A stretch of 44,573 nucleotides of DNA from Desulfobacca sp. (GCA_028695935.1 JAQVHY010000008.1:1-44573), one strand, 5' to 3'. Shown: positions 34,270 through 42,775, counted from the first letter of the stretch. Notes: generated from the letters alone by a model not told the origin. Translations and numbers: made by a program.

Positions 34270-35238
34270 TTAATTTCCTTTTATCTTAGCCGGGGGGCTA
34301 CCCGAAGCGGCCGACTTGGCTGTCATCAAGCCGCGGGCCTGCTGGGCCGCGGCACTCTGCGGATAGTCCGCGACGATCTTTTCCAGGATCAGGTTATAGA
34401 CCTTGGTCTTACCCTGGGCCTTGAAGGCCAGGGCTTGTTTCAAGAGGGCGGGCGGGGCCAATACGCTTTTGGGATACTGATCAACGACCTTGTTGAATTC
34501 CACGATGGCCTCATCCAATTGCCGCTCCAGGTAAAAGGTGTCCGCCAGGTGATAGCGGGCTTCCAAGGCCTTAGAGCCTTTGGGGTAGTCAGTGAGATAC
34601 TGGTTGAATTTCTGCCGGGCCGCTTTATACGATTTCTTGTTAAACAGCTCCAGACCTTCTTGATAAACTTTGATGTTCTCGGGTTTAGCCGGGGCGGTCG
34701 GTGCTTGGGCGGCTTTCGGGGGAGTGGGGGCTGTCTCCGGGCTAGCCGGGGCCGCAGCCGGCGGTGAGGGCGTCGGAGCTACGGGAGATGCCGGGGCCGC
34801 GACAGGCGCCGGAGCGGGAGCCGCGGTTTGGCGCTCCTCAGTTTCCTCCGGCTCTGAGACCGGGGGTGATGCGGTTTCGACCTTAGCTGGTGTTGCGGGT
34901 GGTATATCCGGCTTCTGAGCCCGGGCCTCTTGCATCTGCTTTAGTTGATAACGGTTTTCCTCTAGTTGGCCTTCCAACATCTGCAATCTAGCCTGTAATT
35001 CATCAATTTTGCTACTTAGTTCGGCCAATTTTTCAGAGGCCGGACTGGGAGCCGCGGCCGTCTCCATCGGGGTCGAGGCCACCTTTGGGGTCGGTGAGGT
35101 TGCAGTTTCAGACGCTGCCCCATGGGTATTAGTTGAGCCCATGCGTCCCCCATAAAGGAAAGGGTCGCAGGCACTCAGAAGCAGGGCGCAAAACCCCAAA
35201 AGCCACCAATACTTGCGGTTCCGCCTAATTTTTGGCAT
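34270..35238 (-). CDS. cpoB: CpoB/YbgF-like lipoprotein with TPRs
   Basis: CpoB (YbgF) is a periplasmic partner of the Tol-Pal system that coordinates peptidoglycan synthesis with outer-membrane constriction. The 322-residue product has a lipobox, LLSAC, where typical E. coli CpoB is soluble. A coiled-coil segment follows (KLAELSSKIDELQARLQMLE, about residues 70-105), then a Pro/Ala-rich linker and three C-terminal TPRs (SYKAARQKFNQYLTDYPKGS, QLDEAIVEFNKVVDQYPKSV). GGGGG precedes the ATG. It follows pal at a distance of 655 bp with an intervening repeat element. Confidence 0.88.
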   Translation of the reverse strand: MPKIRRNRKYWWLLGFCALLLSACDPFLYGGRMGSTNTHGAASETATSPTPKVASTPMETAAAPSPASEKLAELSSKIDELQARLQMLEGQLEENRYQLKQMQEARAQKPDIPPATPAKVETASPPVSEPEETEERQTAAPAPAPVAAPASPVAPTPSPPAAAPASPETAPTPPKAAQAPTAPAKPENIKVYQEGLELFNKKSYKAARQKFNQYLTDYPKGSKALEARYHLADTFYLERQLDEAIVEFNKVVDQYPKSVLAPPALLKQALAFKAQGKTKVYNLILEKIVADYPQSAAAQQARGLMTAKSAASGSPPAKIKGN

Positions 35239-35678
35239 AGGTCCCCCTAGGCTTGGTCCGTGGTTAACTTTAAATATAACATTAATCTTGATCTGTTGCG
35301 AATCCCAGGACTAGTCCACTTTTGGGTATTCTATAAAAACTGATATTGAATAGAGCTGCTTGCCATAGTTTAATTATGGCTCAAGGGTGATCCAATTGTA
35401 AAAACTCTGGTGGCCCGGGTTGGCCACCGGGGCCGACGCTGACTAAAGCCGGGGGTTCAAAGAAGCCAGGTTATTTTCCAATAAGTTCAAAATGGTGCCC
35501 TTATTTCCCAAACTTGGCGGGGGCAGAATAGGTACCAATGAGGCGTCATGGACAACACAAAGTTTTTATTAGCAAAACAAATTCTCACCGATGATTGCGT
35601 TCCCAGATTCGGCTGGGGAATTAGCCCCTTTTGGGCGCGTAGGACGCGCCTTATTACGGACAATTTTAGGGCAGCAAT

Positions 35679-35706
35679 AATTAACCCTCCAGACCTCAAT
35701 AGACCA
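35679..35706. repeat. Left imperfect direct repeat flanking palindromic copy B
   Basis: These 28 bases recur with few differences at 35864-35892. Shared words are AATTA, CCCTCCAGACC and AGACCA. Both lie just outside the palindromic element. Confidence 0.65.
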
Positions 35707-35712
35707 GTCAGG

Positions 35713-35862
35713 ATACATCCGAAAACCCATTGTCTTCCTCCCCCTTGATGGGGAAGGGCAGGGTGGGGGTGAAAAATATCTTATTATCTCAATACGTTGA
35801 GATTTATGCCCCCTCCCCCAAACCCCCTCCCAGCAAGGGCGGGGGAGTTTACGGATTAAAAC
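35713..35862 (-). repeat. Palindromic interspersed repeat, copy B (pal-cpoB gap)
   Basis: This is the same family as copy A in inverted orientation, with more diverged ends (TACATCCGAAAAC and TTTACGGATTAAAAC). The core still has the CACCCCCACCCT strand and a central TCAATACGTTGA palindrome. It fills part of the 655-bp gap between pal and cpoB. The rest of the gap (35239-35678) has no gene I can support. It contains a GGTGGCC/GGCCACC hairpin at 35409-35428 and a GGCGCG/CGCGCC hairpin at 35634-35650. Confidence 0.75.
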
Positions 35863-35863
35863 T

Positions 35864-35892
35864 AATTAGCCCTCCAGACCCCCCAAAGACCA
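35864..35892. repeat. Right imperfect direct repeat flanking palindromic copy B
   Basis: This is the partner of 35679-35706. It ends one base before the pal stop codon. It may be an old duplication that the palindromic element entered. Confidence 0.65.
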
Positions 35893-35893
35893 A

Positions 35894-36466
35894 TTAATCT
35901 TCTGGAGCGCCAATAACCAGATGGGCCCGACGGTTACGGGCATAGGCGCTTTCATCATGGCCCGGATCCACCGGCTGTTCCTCGCCATAACTAACGGTGG
36001 CCAGGCGATTGGGGGCAATGCCCAGGTTAATTAAATAGCTTCTGGCGCTATCCGCCCGTCGTTCCCCCAAGCCTAGATTATAATCACTGCTGCCCCGTTC
36101 GTCACAGTGGCCTTCGATGGTCACCATTACTTCGGGATGTTTACGGAGGAACCCGGCTTTCTTTTTTAACAGCTCCTGTGACTCGGGGGTCAGAGTATAT
36201 TGGTCATACTCAAAATACAGGTCTTCGCTTTCAAAGGCAATCCCTTCCGGGCCATAAGCCTGGGCCCGGGCCGTGATGCCGCGCCGACTGCGGCCCTGGC
36301 GTTGGGCCGCGCCCTCCAGTTCCTCTTCCTGAATCCCGCCGATTTCTTCGCCTTCGGTTGCGGTTTGGGGCTGAACTACCGTCTTTTTCGCACAACCGCC
36401 ACCTACCAAGATTAACCCGCAAAGAAAGACACTTAACCACCAACCTAAATAGCTATTCTTTATCAT
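35894..36466 (-). CDS. pal: Peptidoglycan-associated lipoprotein Pal
   Basis: Pal is an outer-membrane lipoprotein that binds peptidoglycan and TolB during cell constriction. The 190-residue product has a signal peptide ending in a lipobox (GGGC). A Glu/Gln/Arg-rich linker follows, then an OmpA-like domain. That domain shows VYFEYD-like LYFEYDQYTLTPESQELL, TIEGHCDERGSSDYNLGLGE and RRADSARSYLINLGI, and ends at RNRRAHLVIG. It is the last gene of tolQ-tolR-tolA-tolB-pal and is separated from tolB by 85 bp. Confidence 0.96.
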   Translation of the reverse strand: MIKNSYLGWWLSVFLCGLILVGGGCAKKTVVQPQTATEGEEIGGIQEEELEGAAQRQGRSRRGITARAQAYGPEGIAFESEDLYFEYDQYTLTPESQELLKKKAGFLRKHPEVMVTIEGHCDERGSSDYNLGLGERRADSARSYLINLGIAPNRLATVSYGEEQPVDPGHDESAYARNRRAHLVIGAPED

Positions 36467-36551
36467 AACCGCGCTCGCAGTTTAAATTATTGTTAAATTA
36501 TAAAAACAACAAAAATTTTTTTACAGCAAACCGCAAACCGAAAACCGAAAA

Positions 36552-37871
36552 CTACTTCGGGGACCAGGCCGGTTGGGTCTGTTGCCCCGGCATAGTGGTC
36601 AGCCGGGTCATGCTGCTCCGGGCCACATTGACCAGATAGATGGCGGTCTGATCGCCCCGGGTGGAGCTACAGGCGATAAAGTTGCCGTCCGGTGACCAGG
36701 TGGGGCTTTCGTTATTGCCCTCTTGAGTTACTTGTTTCGCGCCCCCGCCCTGGGCTGATATAGTAAAGATCTGAAATTGACCGCCCTGGCGGCTGGCATA
36801 GGCAATCTGATCGCCCTTAGGCGACCAGGCCGGGGACACATTGTAGGCCCCGGAAAAAGTCAGACGTCGGGGCTGACCGCCCTGGACGGACATCACATAG
36901 ATCTGCGGATTGCCCCCGCGGTTGGAGACAAAGGCGATCTGACGGCCATCCGGCGAAAAGCTGGGGGATAGGTCAATAGTCGGACTGGTGGTCAAGCGCT
37001 CCTTGATGACTCCCTGGGCATTGAGCAGGTAGATTTCCTGGTTGCCATCCTTGTTCAAAGTAGCCGCGATCAGATTTCCCGGCCCCCAGGCCGGGGTGAT
37101 ATTCAAGGTGCCATTAGATTTTAGCTGGCGCACGGCCTTGGTCGCGCCCCGAACCGCGTACAGGGCCGGAAAGCCACGGCGATAAGAACAGAAAATGAGC
37201 TCCTGGCCATCCGACGACCAGGCCGGGGTCAGGGTAATGGTTCTAAGCCTGGTTAACTGCTCAGTTTTATTGTTGTTTAAATCAATGACGTATAACTCTT
37301 TAAGGTCTTTGCGGCCATTAATAAAGGCAATCTGGCCCCGCGGCACCCCGCCCCGTTGTCCGGTAAGATGGAAGATTACCTCCTCGATAAACTGGGTGAC
37401 CATCTGGCGGGCAGTACTGGCCGGACCCCGGTAACGTTTGCCCAGCAGCATCTGCCCGGAGCCGGGATCATAGAGGCGCATTTCCAACTGCAGTTGCTGC
37501 CCCTCGGTCTGAAAGCCGCTGGTTATCACCAGGTGGCAGCCGATCTGGGTAAAATAATGGAGCCGGGCGGTATCGGGCGTCAGTCCGCCGGGAGCTTGGG
37601 CATCATAAGTGCCGGGATCTAAGACCGTGAACCAACCGGAATTCTTCAGACAGAAATTGGCCTGGGAGGTCAATTCCGATCCCAACCGCGGAGCCGCACC
37701 AGGAACGCCTAAAGGTTGGGGCTGGGGCACGGCAATAGTATATTTTTTGGACAAAGGAGCTCGAATATCGATATATTCCCGGGCCGGAGCTGCCAAGACG
37801 CTGAATATAACTAATAGCAGGCCCAGCCCGCCAAAGCCGATTTTTACCATTAGGTGTGGGGTGATTCTCAT
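36552..37871 (-). CDS. tolB: Tol-Pal translocation protein TolB
   Basis: TolB is a periplasmic six-bladed beta-propeller that links TolA and Pal. The start is ATG 37871, two bases after the tolA stop; an ATG at 37892 would add seven residues inside tolA. The 439-residue product has an N-terminal signal (GFGGLGLLLVIFSVLA), a small alpha/beta domain, then repeats of the propeller pattern. Examples are LTPAWSSDGQELIFCSYRRG, DLSPSFSPDGRQIAFVSNRG and VSPAWSPKGDQIAYASRQGG. It lies within the Tol operon. Confidence 0.95.
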   Translation of the reverse strand: MRITPHLMVKIGFGGLGLLLVIFSVLAAPAREYIDIRAPLSKKYTIAVPQPQPLGVPGAAPRLGSELTSQANFCLKNSGWFTVLDPGTYDAQAPGGLTPDTARLHYFTQIGCHLVITSGFQTEGQQLQLEMRLYDPGSGQMLLGKRYRGPASTARQMVTQFIEEVIFHLTGQRGGVPRGQIAFINGRKDLKELYVIDLNNNKTEQLTRLRTITLTPAWSSDGQELIFCSYRRGFPALYAVRGATKAVRQLKSNGTLNITPAWGPGNLIAATLNKDGNQEIYLLNAQGVIKERLTTSPTIDLSPSFSPDGRQIAFVSNRGGNPQIYVMSVQGGQPRRLTFSGAYNVSPAWSPKGDQIAYASRQGGQFQIFTISAQGGGAKQVTQEGNNESPTWSPDGNFIACSSTRGDQTAIYLVNVARSSMTRLTTMPGQQTQPAWSPK

Positions 37872-37873
37872 TT

Positions 37874-39259
37874 TCAAGAGCTTGCCTTCCATTCTGGGCT
37901 AAAGGTGACGCCAATTTCTAACTGCTCCACCCCGGCTGGCAGCGCCGGTAAGGGAGTGCTGCGGGTGATGGCGGTCATGGCCGATTGATCATAGAGCCGA
38001 TCCCCGGATTCTTGTTCGAACCAGGAGGCGGCGATGGTGCCATTGGCGTTTACCCGGATGACGATCACAGTTTTCAGATCTTTCAGGTTACTGCGTTGTA
38101 AACTATGAGGTTGCCATTGGGCCCGGATCAGATCGGCCGCCCGTTGCATATAGGCCTGAGTAATGGGCGTGGCGCGACCCTGAGCCCCGCCGGGGGCCGG
38201 CCCCGAACCGCCGCCACCGCTCTTGCCCGGCGCGACCCAGCGGGCCCGGACTTTTCCGGCCTCTAATTTGGCTGCCACCTGCGACACGGCCTCCCGCAGG
38301 GCTTGGTCCCGGGCTGCCGCCGCCAGGCCTTTTTCGACCCCCTGCACCGCTTCTTGGATACTCTGATCACGGGCAGCCTGGCCCATGGGGCTAGATGCGC
38401 CCGCACCGGGCTGTTTTTCTTGGGCCTTAGTAGCTGCCGCGGGTTTGGCGGCCGACGGTTGCCCTTCAGCTTTGGTAGCCTTAGCTCCGGTGGTCGATTC
38501 CGGGGCTGGCTTCTCGGCTGGGGGTGAAGGCTCCCGCACCTGGGTTTTGGTAGCCGTAGCGCTCTTGGCCCCAGGTTTGGCCGGTGCCTGGGGTGCAGGT
38601 GAGGCAGCCGGGGGCGCGGGCGACGGTTTGGGCTTGACGGACTTAGCGGGCGGCGTCGAGGTTGTTGTGGGCCGGGCCACAGTTTTTTTCAAAGCCTTTG
38701 GTAGCGCCGGTTTCGGGGTCGCGGGTGGGGAAGTCTTCACCTGGGCCTGGGGTGCCGGCTTCTCTGGCTTAGGCTCAGGGACCGCAGCCGGGCGCGGCGC
38801 CGGAGTTGGTTTAGCCACTGGGGATTTTTTGGCGACTGGGGCCGGCGGCTGGGGCGCGGGCTTGGCCGGAGCAGGGCGAGGGGCTTCGGGCACCGATTTT
38901 TTGGCCATCTGGCGCTGGGGTTCCGGAGCGGCAGGGGCAGGCCGGGCCGGAGGTTCGGTATGCTCTACTGGTTTCTGCTCCTTAGGTGCCGCTTCTGATA
39001 TTTCCATGCCACTTAGACCATCGGTGGTCGGCGTACCAGGTTTGGTACTCATAATGCTCGGACCGGCGGGCGGCAAATTTACCAGATCCACCGTATAACT
39101 GGGAGTTATTTCGAGCCGGGTCGGGGCCATAGGCTTCATGAATAAGACTGCGGCAAAGAGGACCAGATGGCAGACCAACGATAGCACCAGCATCATTCCC
39201 AGACGGTCTGTCGGGGTCTGTGGTTCAATGTCTATCCGGTTGAGCTTCAGATCTGTCAT
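37874..39259 (-). CDS. tolA: TolA-like energy-coupling protein
   Basis: TolA transduces proton-motive force from TolQR to TolB-Pal. The ATG at 39259 overlaps the tolR stop as ATGA. The 461-residue product has one N-terminal helix (LVLSLVCHLVLFAAVLFM, about residues 25-42). A long Pro/Ala/Lys-rich periplasmic linker runs to about residue 330, ending in helical AARDQALREAVSQVAAKLEA repeats. The C-terminal TonB/TolA domain includes TVIVIRVNANGTIAASWFEQ and AMTAITRSTPLPALP. The low-complexity linker causes a long antisense open frame (38385-39098), which I reject. Confidence 0.9.
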   Translation of the reverse strand: MTDLKLNRIDIEPQTPTDRLGMMLVLSLVCHLVLFAAVLFMKPMAPTRLEITPSYTVDLVNLPPAGPSIMSTKPGTPTTDGLSGMEISEAAPKEQKPVEHTEPPARPAPAAPEPQRQMAKKSVPEAPRPAPAKPAPQPPAPVAKKSPVAKPTPAPRPAAVPEPKPEKPAPQAQVKTSPPATPKPALPKALKKTVARPTTTSTPPAKSVKPKPSPAPPAASPAPQAPAKPGAKSATATKTQVREPSPPAEKPAPESTTGAKATKAEGQPSAAKPAAATKAQEKQPGAGASSPMGQAARDQSIQEAVQGVEKGLAAAARDQALREAVSQVAAKLEAGKVRARWVAPGKSGGGGSGPAPGGAQGRATPITQAYMQRAADLIRAQWQPHSLQRSNLKDLKTVIVIRVNANGTIAASWFEQESGDRLYDQSAMTAITRSTPLPALPAGVEQLEIGVTFSPEWKASS

Positions 39260-39681
39260 TGCGGCTGGTCCAGCGGCGTTTCGGTTACCATGCCCAGTTT
39301 TTCTACTCCCGCGGCCTTGAGGCGGCCCATCACCTGGACCACTATGCCATAGGGCACGGTGCGGTCCGCCTTTAAATAGACCGGCCCTGGTCCATGCAAC
39401 TTTTCCGCCGCGGCAATATCGGCGGCCAGGGTGTCGAGGGAACCCGGCCGGTCATTGATATAGATTTCCCCTTGGGTGGAGATCGAAATGATTACCGGCG
39501 TCTTTTTGGCTTCTAGTGGTCCGGCCGCGGTCTGGGGGAGATTGACATCCAACCCTTGGGTCATCATCGGCGCGGTCACCATAAAAATAATCAATAGCAC
39601 CAACATCACATCCACTAAGGGGGTGACGTTGATATCGGACACCGGCTCCCGATTATTATGGTTAAAGCTCCCGGCGGGCAT
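39256..39681 (-). CDS. tolR: TolR, ExbD family
   Basis: TolR is the small inner-membrane partner of TolQ in the proton-driven motor. The start is ATG 39681, overlapping tolQ by 20 bases; longer readings only shadow tolQ. The 141-residue product has the single helix with the key Asp: DINVTPLVDVMLVLLIIFMV. A TAPMMTQGLDVNLPQT segment and a periplasmic ExbD-like domain follow (VYLKADRTVPYGIVVQVMGR). Confidence 0.95.
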   Translation of the reverse strand: MPAGSFNHNNREPVSDINVTPLVDVMLVLLIIFMVTAPMMTQGLDVNLPQTAAGPLEAKKTPVIISISTQGEIYINDRPGSLDTLAADIAAAEKLHGPGPVYLKADRTVPYGIVVQVMGRLKAAGVEKLGMVTETPLDQPQ

Positions 39682-40474
39682 GGCCTGGGGCTTCCTGGGG
39701 CTGCGACCGGCGCAGCAGATCGCGCTCAATAATATTAAGCAAATCCGCGGCAAAATTGCTCATTTCGGCTTCCAAGACTCTTACTTTGCTGAGAAAATAG
39801 TTATAGGCAATTACCGCCGGGATGGCGGCCAGCAACCCCGCGGCGGTGGCGATCAGGGCTTCGGCGATCCCCGGGGCGACCATGCTCAGGGTGGCGCTGC
39901 CTTTGAGGGCGATGCCCCGGAAGGCGTTCATGATGCCCCAGACCGTGCCGAACAGCCCGATAAACGGGGCAGTATTGCCGGTAGTGGCCAAAAAGGTCAG
40001 GAATCGGGACAGTCGGGTAGTCTCGGCACTGATCGCCCGGCGCAGGGTGCGGCTGACATTGTCTAATCCCGCCCGCAGAGAAACCGTACCCCGATAATCC
40101 TGACCCGGATTTTCCGTGGCATTCTTGGTCTGCCGCAACTTGCCCAATTCAATATAGCCCAGCCGGTAGATCTCGGCTACCGGCGAAGCCCGCAGGTGCC
40201 GCGTATCATGGTAGGCGGTGGACAGATTCTTGGCACTCCAGAAGGTGTCCAAAAACTCCAGCGTCTGCTTTTTGGCCCGGGTCAACAGCACCAGTTTGGC
40301 AAAAATGATGGCCCAGCACACTACGGAAAAAAACAGCAGGACGGCCATCACCCCCTTGACCATGGGGCCGGCCGCCCGGATAATCGGTAATATATTCAGA
40401 TCCGAAGTTCCGGGGGCCGTCGCCACATCTGCCCAGGAGGAGCTAATCAAAGGAAAAAGTATAGAAATATCCAT
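39662..40474 (-). CDS. tolQ: TolQ, MotA/TolQ/ExbB family proton channel
   Basis: TolQ forms the pentameric stator of the Tol motor. The 270-residue product is slightly longer than the E. coli protein because of a helical insert between the first helix and the channel part. It has an N-terminal helix (MVKGVMAVLLFFSVVCWAII) and the family motif TTGNTAPFIGLFGTVWGIMN. GIAEALIATAAGLLAAIPAV comes next, with the conserved Thr positions of the proton path. There is no ribosome binding site, which fits the very short leader predicted from the promoter. Confidence 0.95.
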   Translation of the reverse strand: MDISILFPLISSSWADVATAPGTSDLNILPIIRAAGPMVKGVMAVLLFFSVVCWAIIFAKLVLLTRAKKQTLEFLDTFWSAKNLSTAYHDTRHLRASPVAEIYRLGYIELGKLRQTKNATENPGQDYRGTVSLRAGLDNVSRTLRRAISAETTRLSRFLTFLATTGNTAPFIGLFGTVWGIMNAFRGIALKGSATLSMVAPGIAEALIATAAGLLAAIPAVIAYNYFLSKVRVLEAEMSNFAADLLNIIERDLLRRSQPQEAPGHARREL

Positions 40475-40489
40475 ATCTTTAAGCTGGTA

Positions 40490-40518
40490 ATTTTATGTTT
40501 CCGTCTAGATTTTGTCAA
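40490..40518 (-). promoter_or_regulatory. Sigma-70-type promoter of the tol operon
   Basis: On the minus strand TTGACA (40513-40518), a 17-bp spacer and TAAAAT (40490-40495) end only 15 bp before the tolQ ATG. Transcription would start about 8 bases before the codon, giving a nearly leaderless message. The region 40519-40663 has nothing else I recognise. Confidence 0.65.
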
Positions 40519-40663
40519 GCCAGATTTAGGATGACTCAGGTATGAAAATATCTTATAGAATTTAAACATAATCGTCAGATTTAGGGAATCAAAATTCTCG
40601 GATCTGCCGCAAACTCATAAAAAGCTTGACAGGGCAAGCCGGACCGGGTCAATATTTTAATTG

Positions 40664-40820
40664 GTTTTCATCCGGAATCTTATATTTTCCCTTGCCCCGC
40701 TCGCGGGGAGAGGGTTAGGGTGGGGGTGAAAAAAATATTATATCATCTCAATATGTTGAAATTTACGTCCCCCTCCCCCCAGCCCCCTCCCACCAGGGGC
40801 GGGGGAGTTTCCGGATGAAA
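40664..40820 (-). repeat. Palindromic interspersed repeat, copy C (upstream of gdpD)
   Basis: The element spans 157 bp, inverted relative to copy A, with near-perfect terminal repeats GTTTTCATCCGGAA and TTTCCGGATGAAA. It has both GC hairpin arms (CCCCGCTCGCGGGG; CCCACCAGGGGCGGGGG) and the central CTCAATATGTTGAAA. It stops 27 bp before the gdpD ATG. Confidence 0.8.
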
Positions 40821-40847
40821 GCCACCTATCATCCTAAGGAGGTCAAG

Positions 40848-41540
40848 ATGGTGCGCATCATGGGGCATCGGGGGGCGCCGGCCTATGAACCGGAAAATAC
40901 CCTGCGGTCGGTGCGTCGCGCCCTGGAGATGGGCGTTGAAGCCGTGGAGATTGATGTCCAACTCACCCGCGACGGGCGGCTGGCGGTTATTCATGACGAG
41001 ACCGTGGACCGGACTACCAATGGCACCGGCCGGGTCCGGGATTTAACCTGGGAAGAACTGCGGCGTCTGGATGCCGGGCAGGGCGAACGCATCCCCGCCC
41101 TGGAAGAGATGGTCGCACTGGTACGGGGGCGGGCCCATCTGGTGGTCGAGCTCAAGCAGCCCGAGGCGGTTCCGGCTCTGGCCCAATTTTTCCAAGAGCA
41201 TGCCTTGTTTGACGACGCCCATGCCATCTCCTTCTGGCATCCCGCGGTCAAGGCCTTAAGGCAGATGGAGCCGCGTATCAAGACCGGGGTGTTGCTGGTC
41301 GGGCACCCGGTGGATCCGGTAGCCCTGGCCCGGGCCGCTGACGCCGAGGCGCTGGTCCTCAATTTTGCCTTTGTTAATCGGGAATTGGTCCACACTGCCA
41401 AGGCCGCCGGCCTGATGGTGTTTATCTGGAACATCGATACCATTGAGCTGTTAAAGCCGTTTCTGGAACTGGAATTGGATGGCATCGGTAGTAATCGCCC
41501 CGATGTCCTGATTGACTATTTAAGAACCCACCCTCGTTAG
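40848..41540 (+). CDS. Glycerophosphodiester phosphodiesterase
   Basis: GDPD enzymes cut glycerophosphodiesters to glycerol 3-phosphate and an alcohol. The start is ATG 40848, with AAGGAGG at five bases; an earlier ATG at 40815 lies inside the repeat element. The 230-residue product has the catalytic HRGAPAYEPENT region with His7 and Glu16. A second metal-site region carries Glu34, Asp36 and catalytic His49 in VEIDVQLTRDGRLAVIHDET, followed by VDRTTNGTGRV. No signal peptide is present, so it is cytoplasmic. It is bracketed by two copies of the same repeat family. Confidence 0.93.
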   Translation: MVRIMGHRGAPAYEPENTLRSVRRALEMGVEAVEIDVQLTRDGRLAVIHDETVDRTTNGTGRVRDLTWEELRRLDAGQGERIPALEEMVALVRGRAHLVVELKQPEAVPALAQFFQEHALFDDAHAISFWHPAVKALRQMEPRIKTGVLLVGHPVDPVALARAADAEALVLNFAFVNRELVHTAKAAGLMVFIWNIDTIELLKPFLELELDGIGSNRPDVLIDYLRTHPR

Positions 41541-41615
41541 TTTCCATCCGAAAACTTCCCCGCCCCTGGTGGGAGGGGGTTGGGGGGAGGGGAACAATGG
41601 TTTTCCGGATGAACA
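41540..41615 (+). repeat. Shortened palindromic repeat, copy D, with 7-bp flanking repeat
   Basis: This internally deleted copy keeps the left arm and the right terminus (GTTTCCATCCG and TTTTCCGGATGAACA). CTCGTTA occurs directly on each side, at 41533-41539 and 41616-41622, like a target-site duplication. The left copy includes part of the gdpD stop codon. Confidence 0.75.
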
Positions 41616-41659
41616 CTCGTTAAGGTAGTTCTGCAGCAGGGCTTTACGGTAGCTCTCGG

Positions 41660-41688
41660 TTGACTTAATTAATCCGGATAGATATATT
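41660..41688 (+). promoter_or_regulatory. Sigma-70-type promoter of the YhdH/AcuI-like gene
   Basis: TTGACT (41660-41665), 17 bp and TATATT (41683-41688) lie about 80 bp before the GTG start codon. Confidence 0.6.
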
Positions 41689-41767
41689 TAAAAGCCTATT
41701 TTTGACTCTTGATAACCATGATAGGAAGACATTTTAAAGCGGTCATTGTTTAAGCCAGGAGGATGCC

Positions 41768-42775
41768 GTGGAGCCAAAAATTTTCAAAGCCTTGGTGGTC
41801 CGGGAAACCGCGGAGAATGAATTTATCAGAGAGCTCTCGAATAAATCGCTCGATGAGTTGCCGGCTGGCGAGGTATTAATTAAAGTCAGTTACTCCTCCT
41901 TAAACTACAAAGATGCGCTCTCCGCCTCGGGCAATAAAGGGGTGACCAAAAAGTATCCCCACACTCCCGGAGTTGACGCCGCCGGGGTGGTGGTGGACAG
42001 CGTGGTTGATGACCTGCGCCCCGGAGAGGAAGTGATAGTCACCGGCTACGATCTGGGGATGAATACCTCCGGAGGGTTCGGGCAATATATTCGGGTACCG
42101 GCCCACTGGGTGGTAAAACGGCCCGATAATCTCTCCCTGCGAGAAAGCATGATCTACGGGACCGCGGGCTTTACCGCGGCCCTGTCCGTCTTCCGGCTGA
42201 CGGAGTATGGGATTACCCCCGACCGGGGAGATATCCTGGTTACCGGCGCGACCGGCGGGGTAGGGAGTATTGCGGTCTCAATCCTGGCGCAAAGCGGCTA
42301 CCGGGTGGTAGCCGCCAGCGGCAAACAGGAGCAAAAACCATACCTGCTCGATCTGGGGGCCCAGGAGGTCATCAGCCGGGAACAGGCCCAGGATACCTCC
42401 GGCCGACCGTTGTTAAAAGGCCGCTGGGCCGGGGCCATCGACACGGTCGGCGGCGACTATTTGGCCACCGCCCTGAAATCCACCAATTATGGCGGGGCGG
42501 TTACCTGCTGCGGTAATGTGGCCTCCCCGGAACTGCATACCACCGTATATCCTTTTATTTTGAGAGGCATTAGTCTGTTAGGAATCGATTCGGTAAATTG
42601 CCCGACCGCCACCCGTTGGCAGATCTGGCAGAAGCTGTCGCAAGAATGGAAATTGCCGCACCTCGATCGCCTGGCTAGCGAGATTTCCCTGGCCGACCTG
42701 GATCACCATATTGACTTGATTTTACAAGGAAAACAGACGGGACGGGTGATTGTCAATCTAGATAAGGAGATTTGA
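41768..42775 (+). CDS. YhdH/YhfP-type NADPH-dependent reductase (acrylyl-CoA reductase-like)
   Basis: This is a zinc-free medium-chain dehydrogenase/reductase of the YhdH/YhfP group, which includes the acrylyl-CoA reductase AcuI. The 335-residue product has SYSSLNYKDALSASGNKGV, the YPHTPGVDAAGVVVDSV motif and TGYDLGMNTSGGFGQYIRVP. The nucleotide-binding loop reads VTGATGGVGSIAVSILAQSG. The start is GTG 41768, behind AGGAGG. The in vivo substrate is not shown by context; the aconitase follows after 33 bp and may be cotranscribed. Confidence 0.88.
   Translation: MEPKIFKALVVRETAENEFIRELSNKSLDELPAGEVLIKVSYSSLNYKDALSASGNKGVTKKYPHTPGVDAAGVVVDSVVDDLRPGEEVIVTGYDLGMNTSGGFGQYIRVPAHWVVKRPDNLSLRESMIYGTAGFTAALSVFRLTEYGITPDRGDILVTGATGGVGSIAVSILAQSGYRVVAASGKQEQKPYLLDLGAQEVISREQAQDTSGRPLLKGRWAGAIDTVGGDYLATALKSTNYGGAVTCCGNVASPELHTTVYPFILRGISLLGIDSVNCPTATRWQIWQKLSQEWKLPHLDRLASEISLADLDHHIDLILQGKQTGRVIVNLDKEI

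Noticed and set aside
35487-35748. Two short overlapping open frames (35487-35699 minus, 35548-35748 plus) in the pal-cpoB gap
   Set aside because: No recognisable sequence, no good start sites, and they run into the repeat region; treated as non-coding.
38385-39098. 237-codon open frame on the plus strand antisense to tolA
   Set aside because: Its Gly/Ala/Val-only composition is the mirror of the Pro/Ala/Lys linker of tolA; it has no conserved motif.
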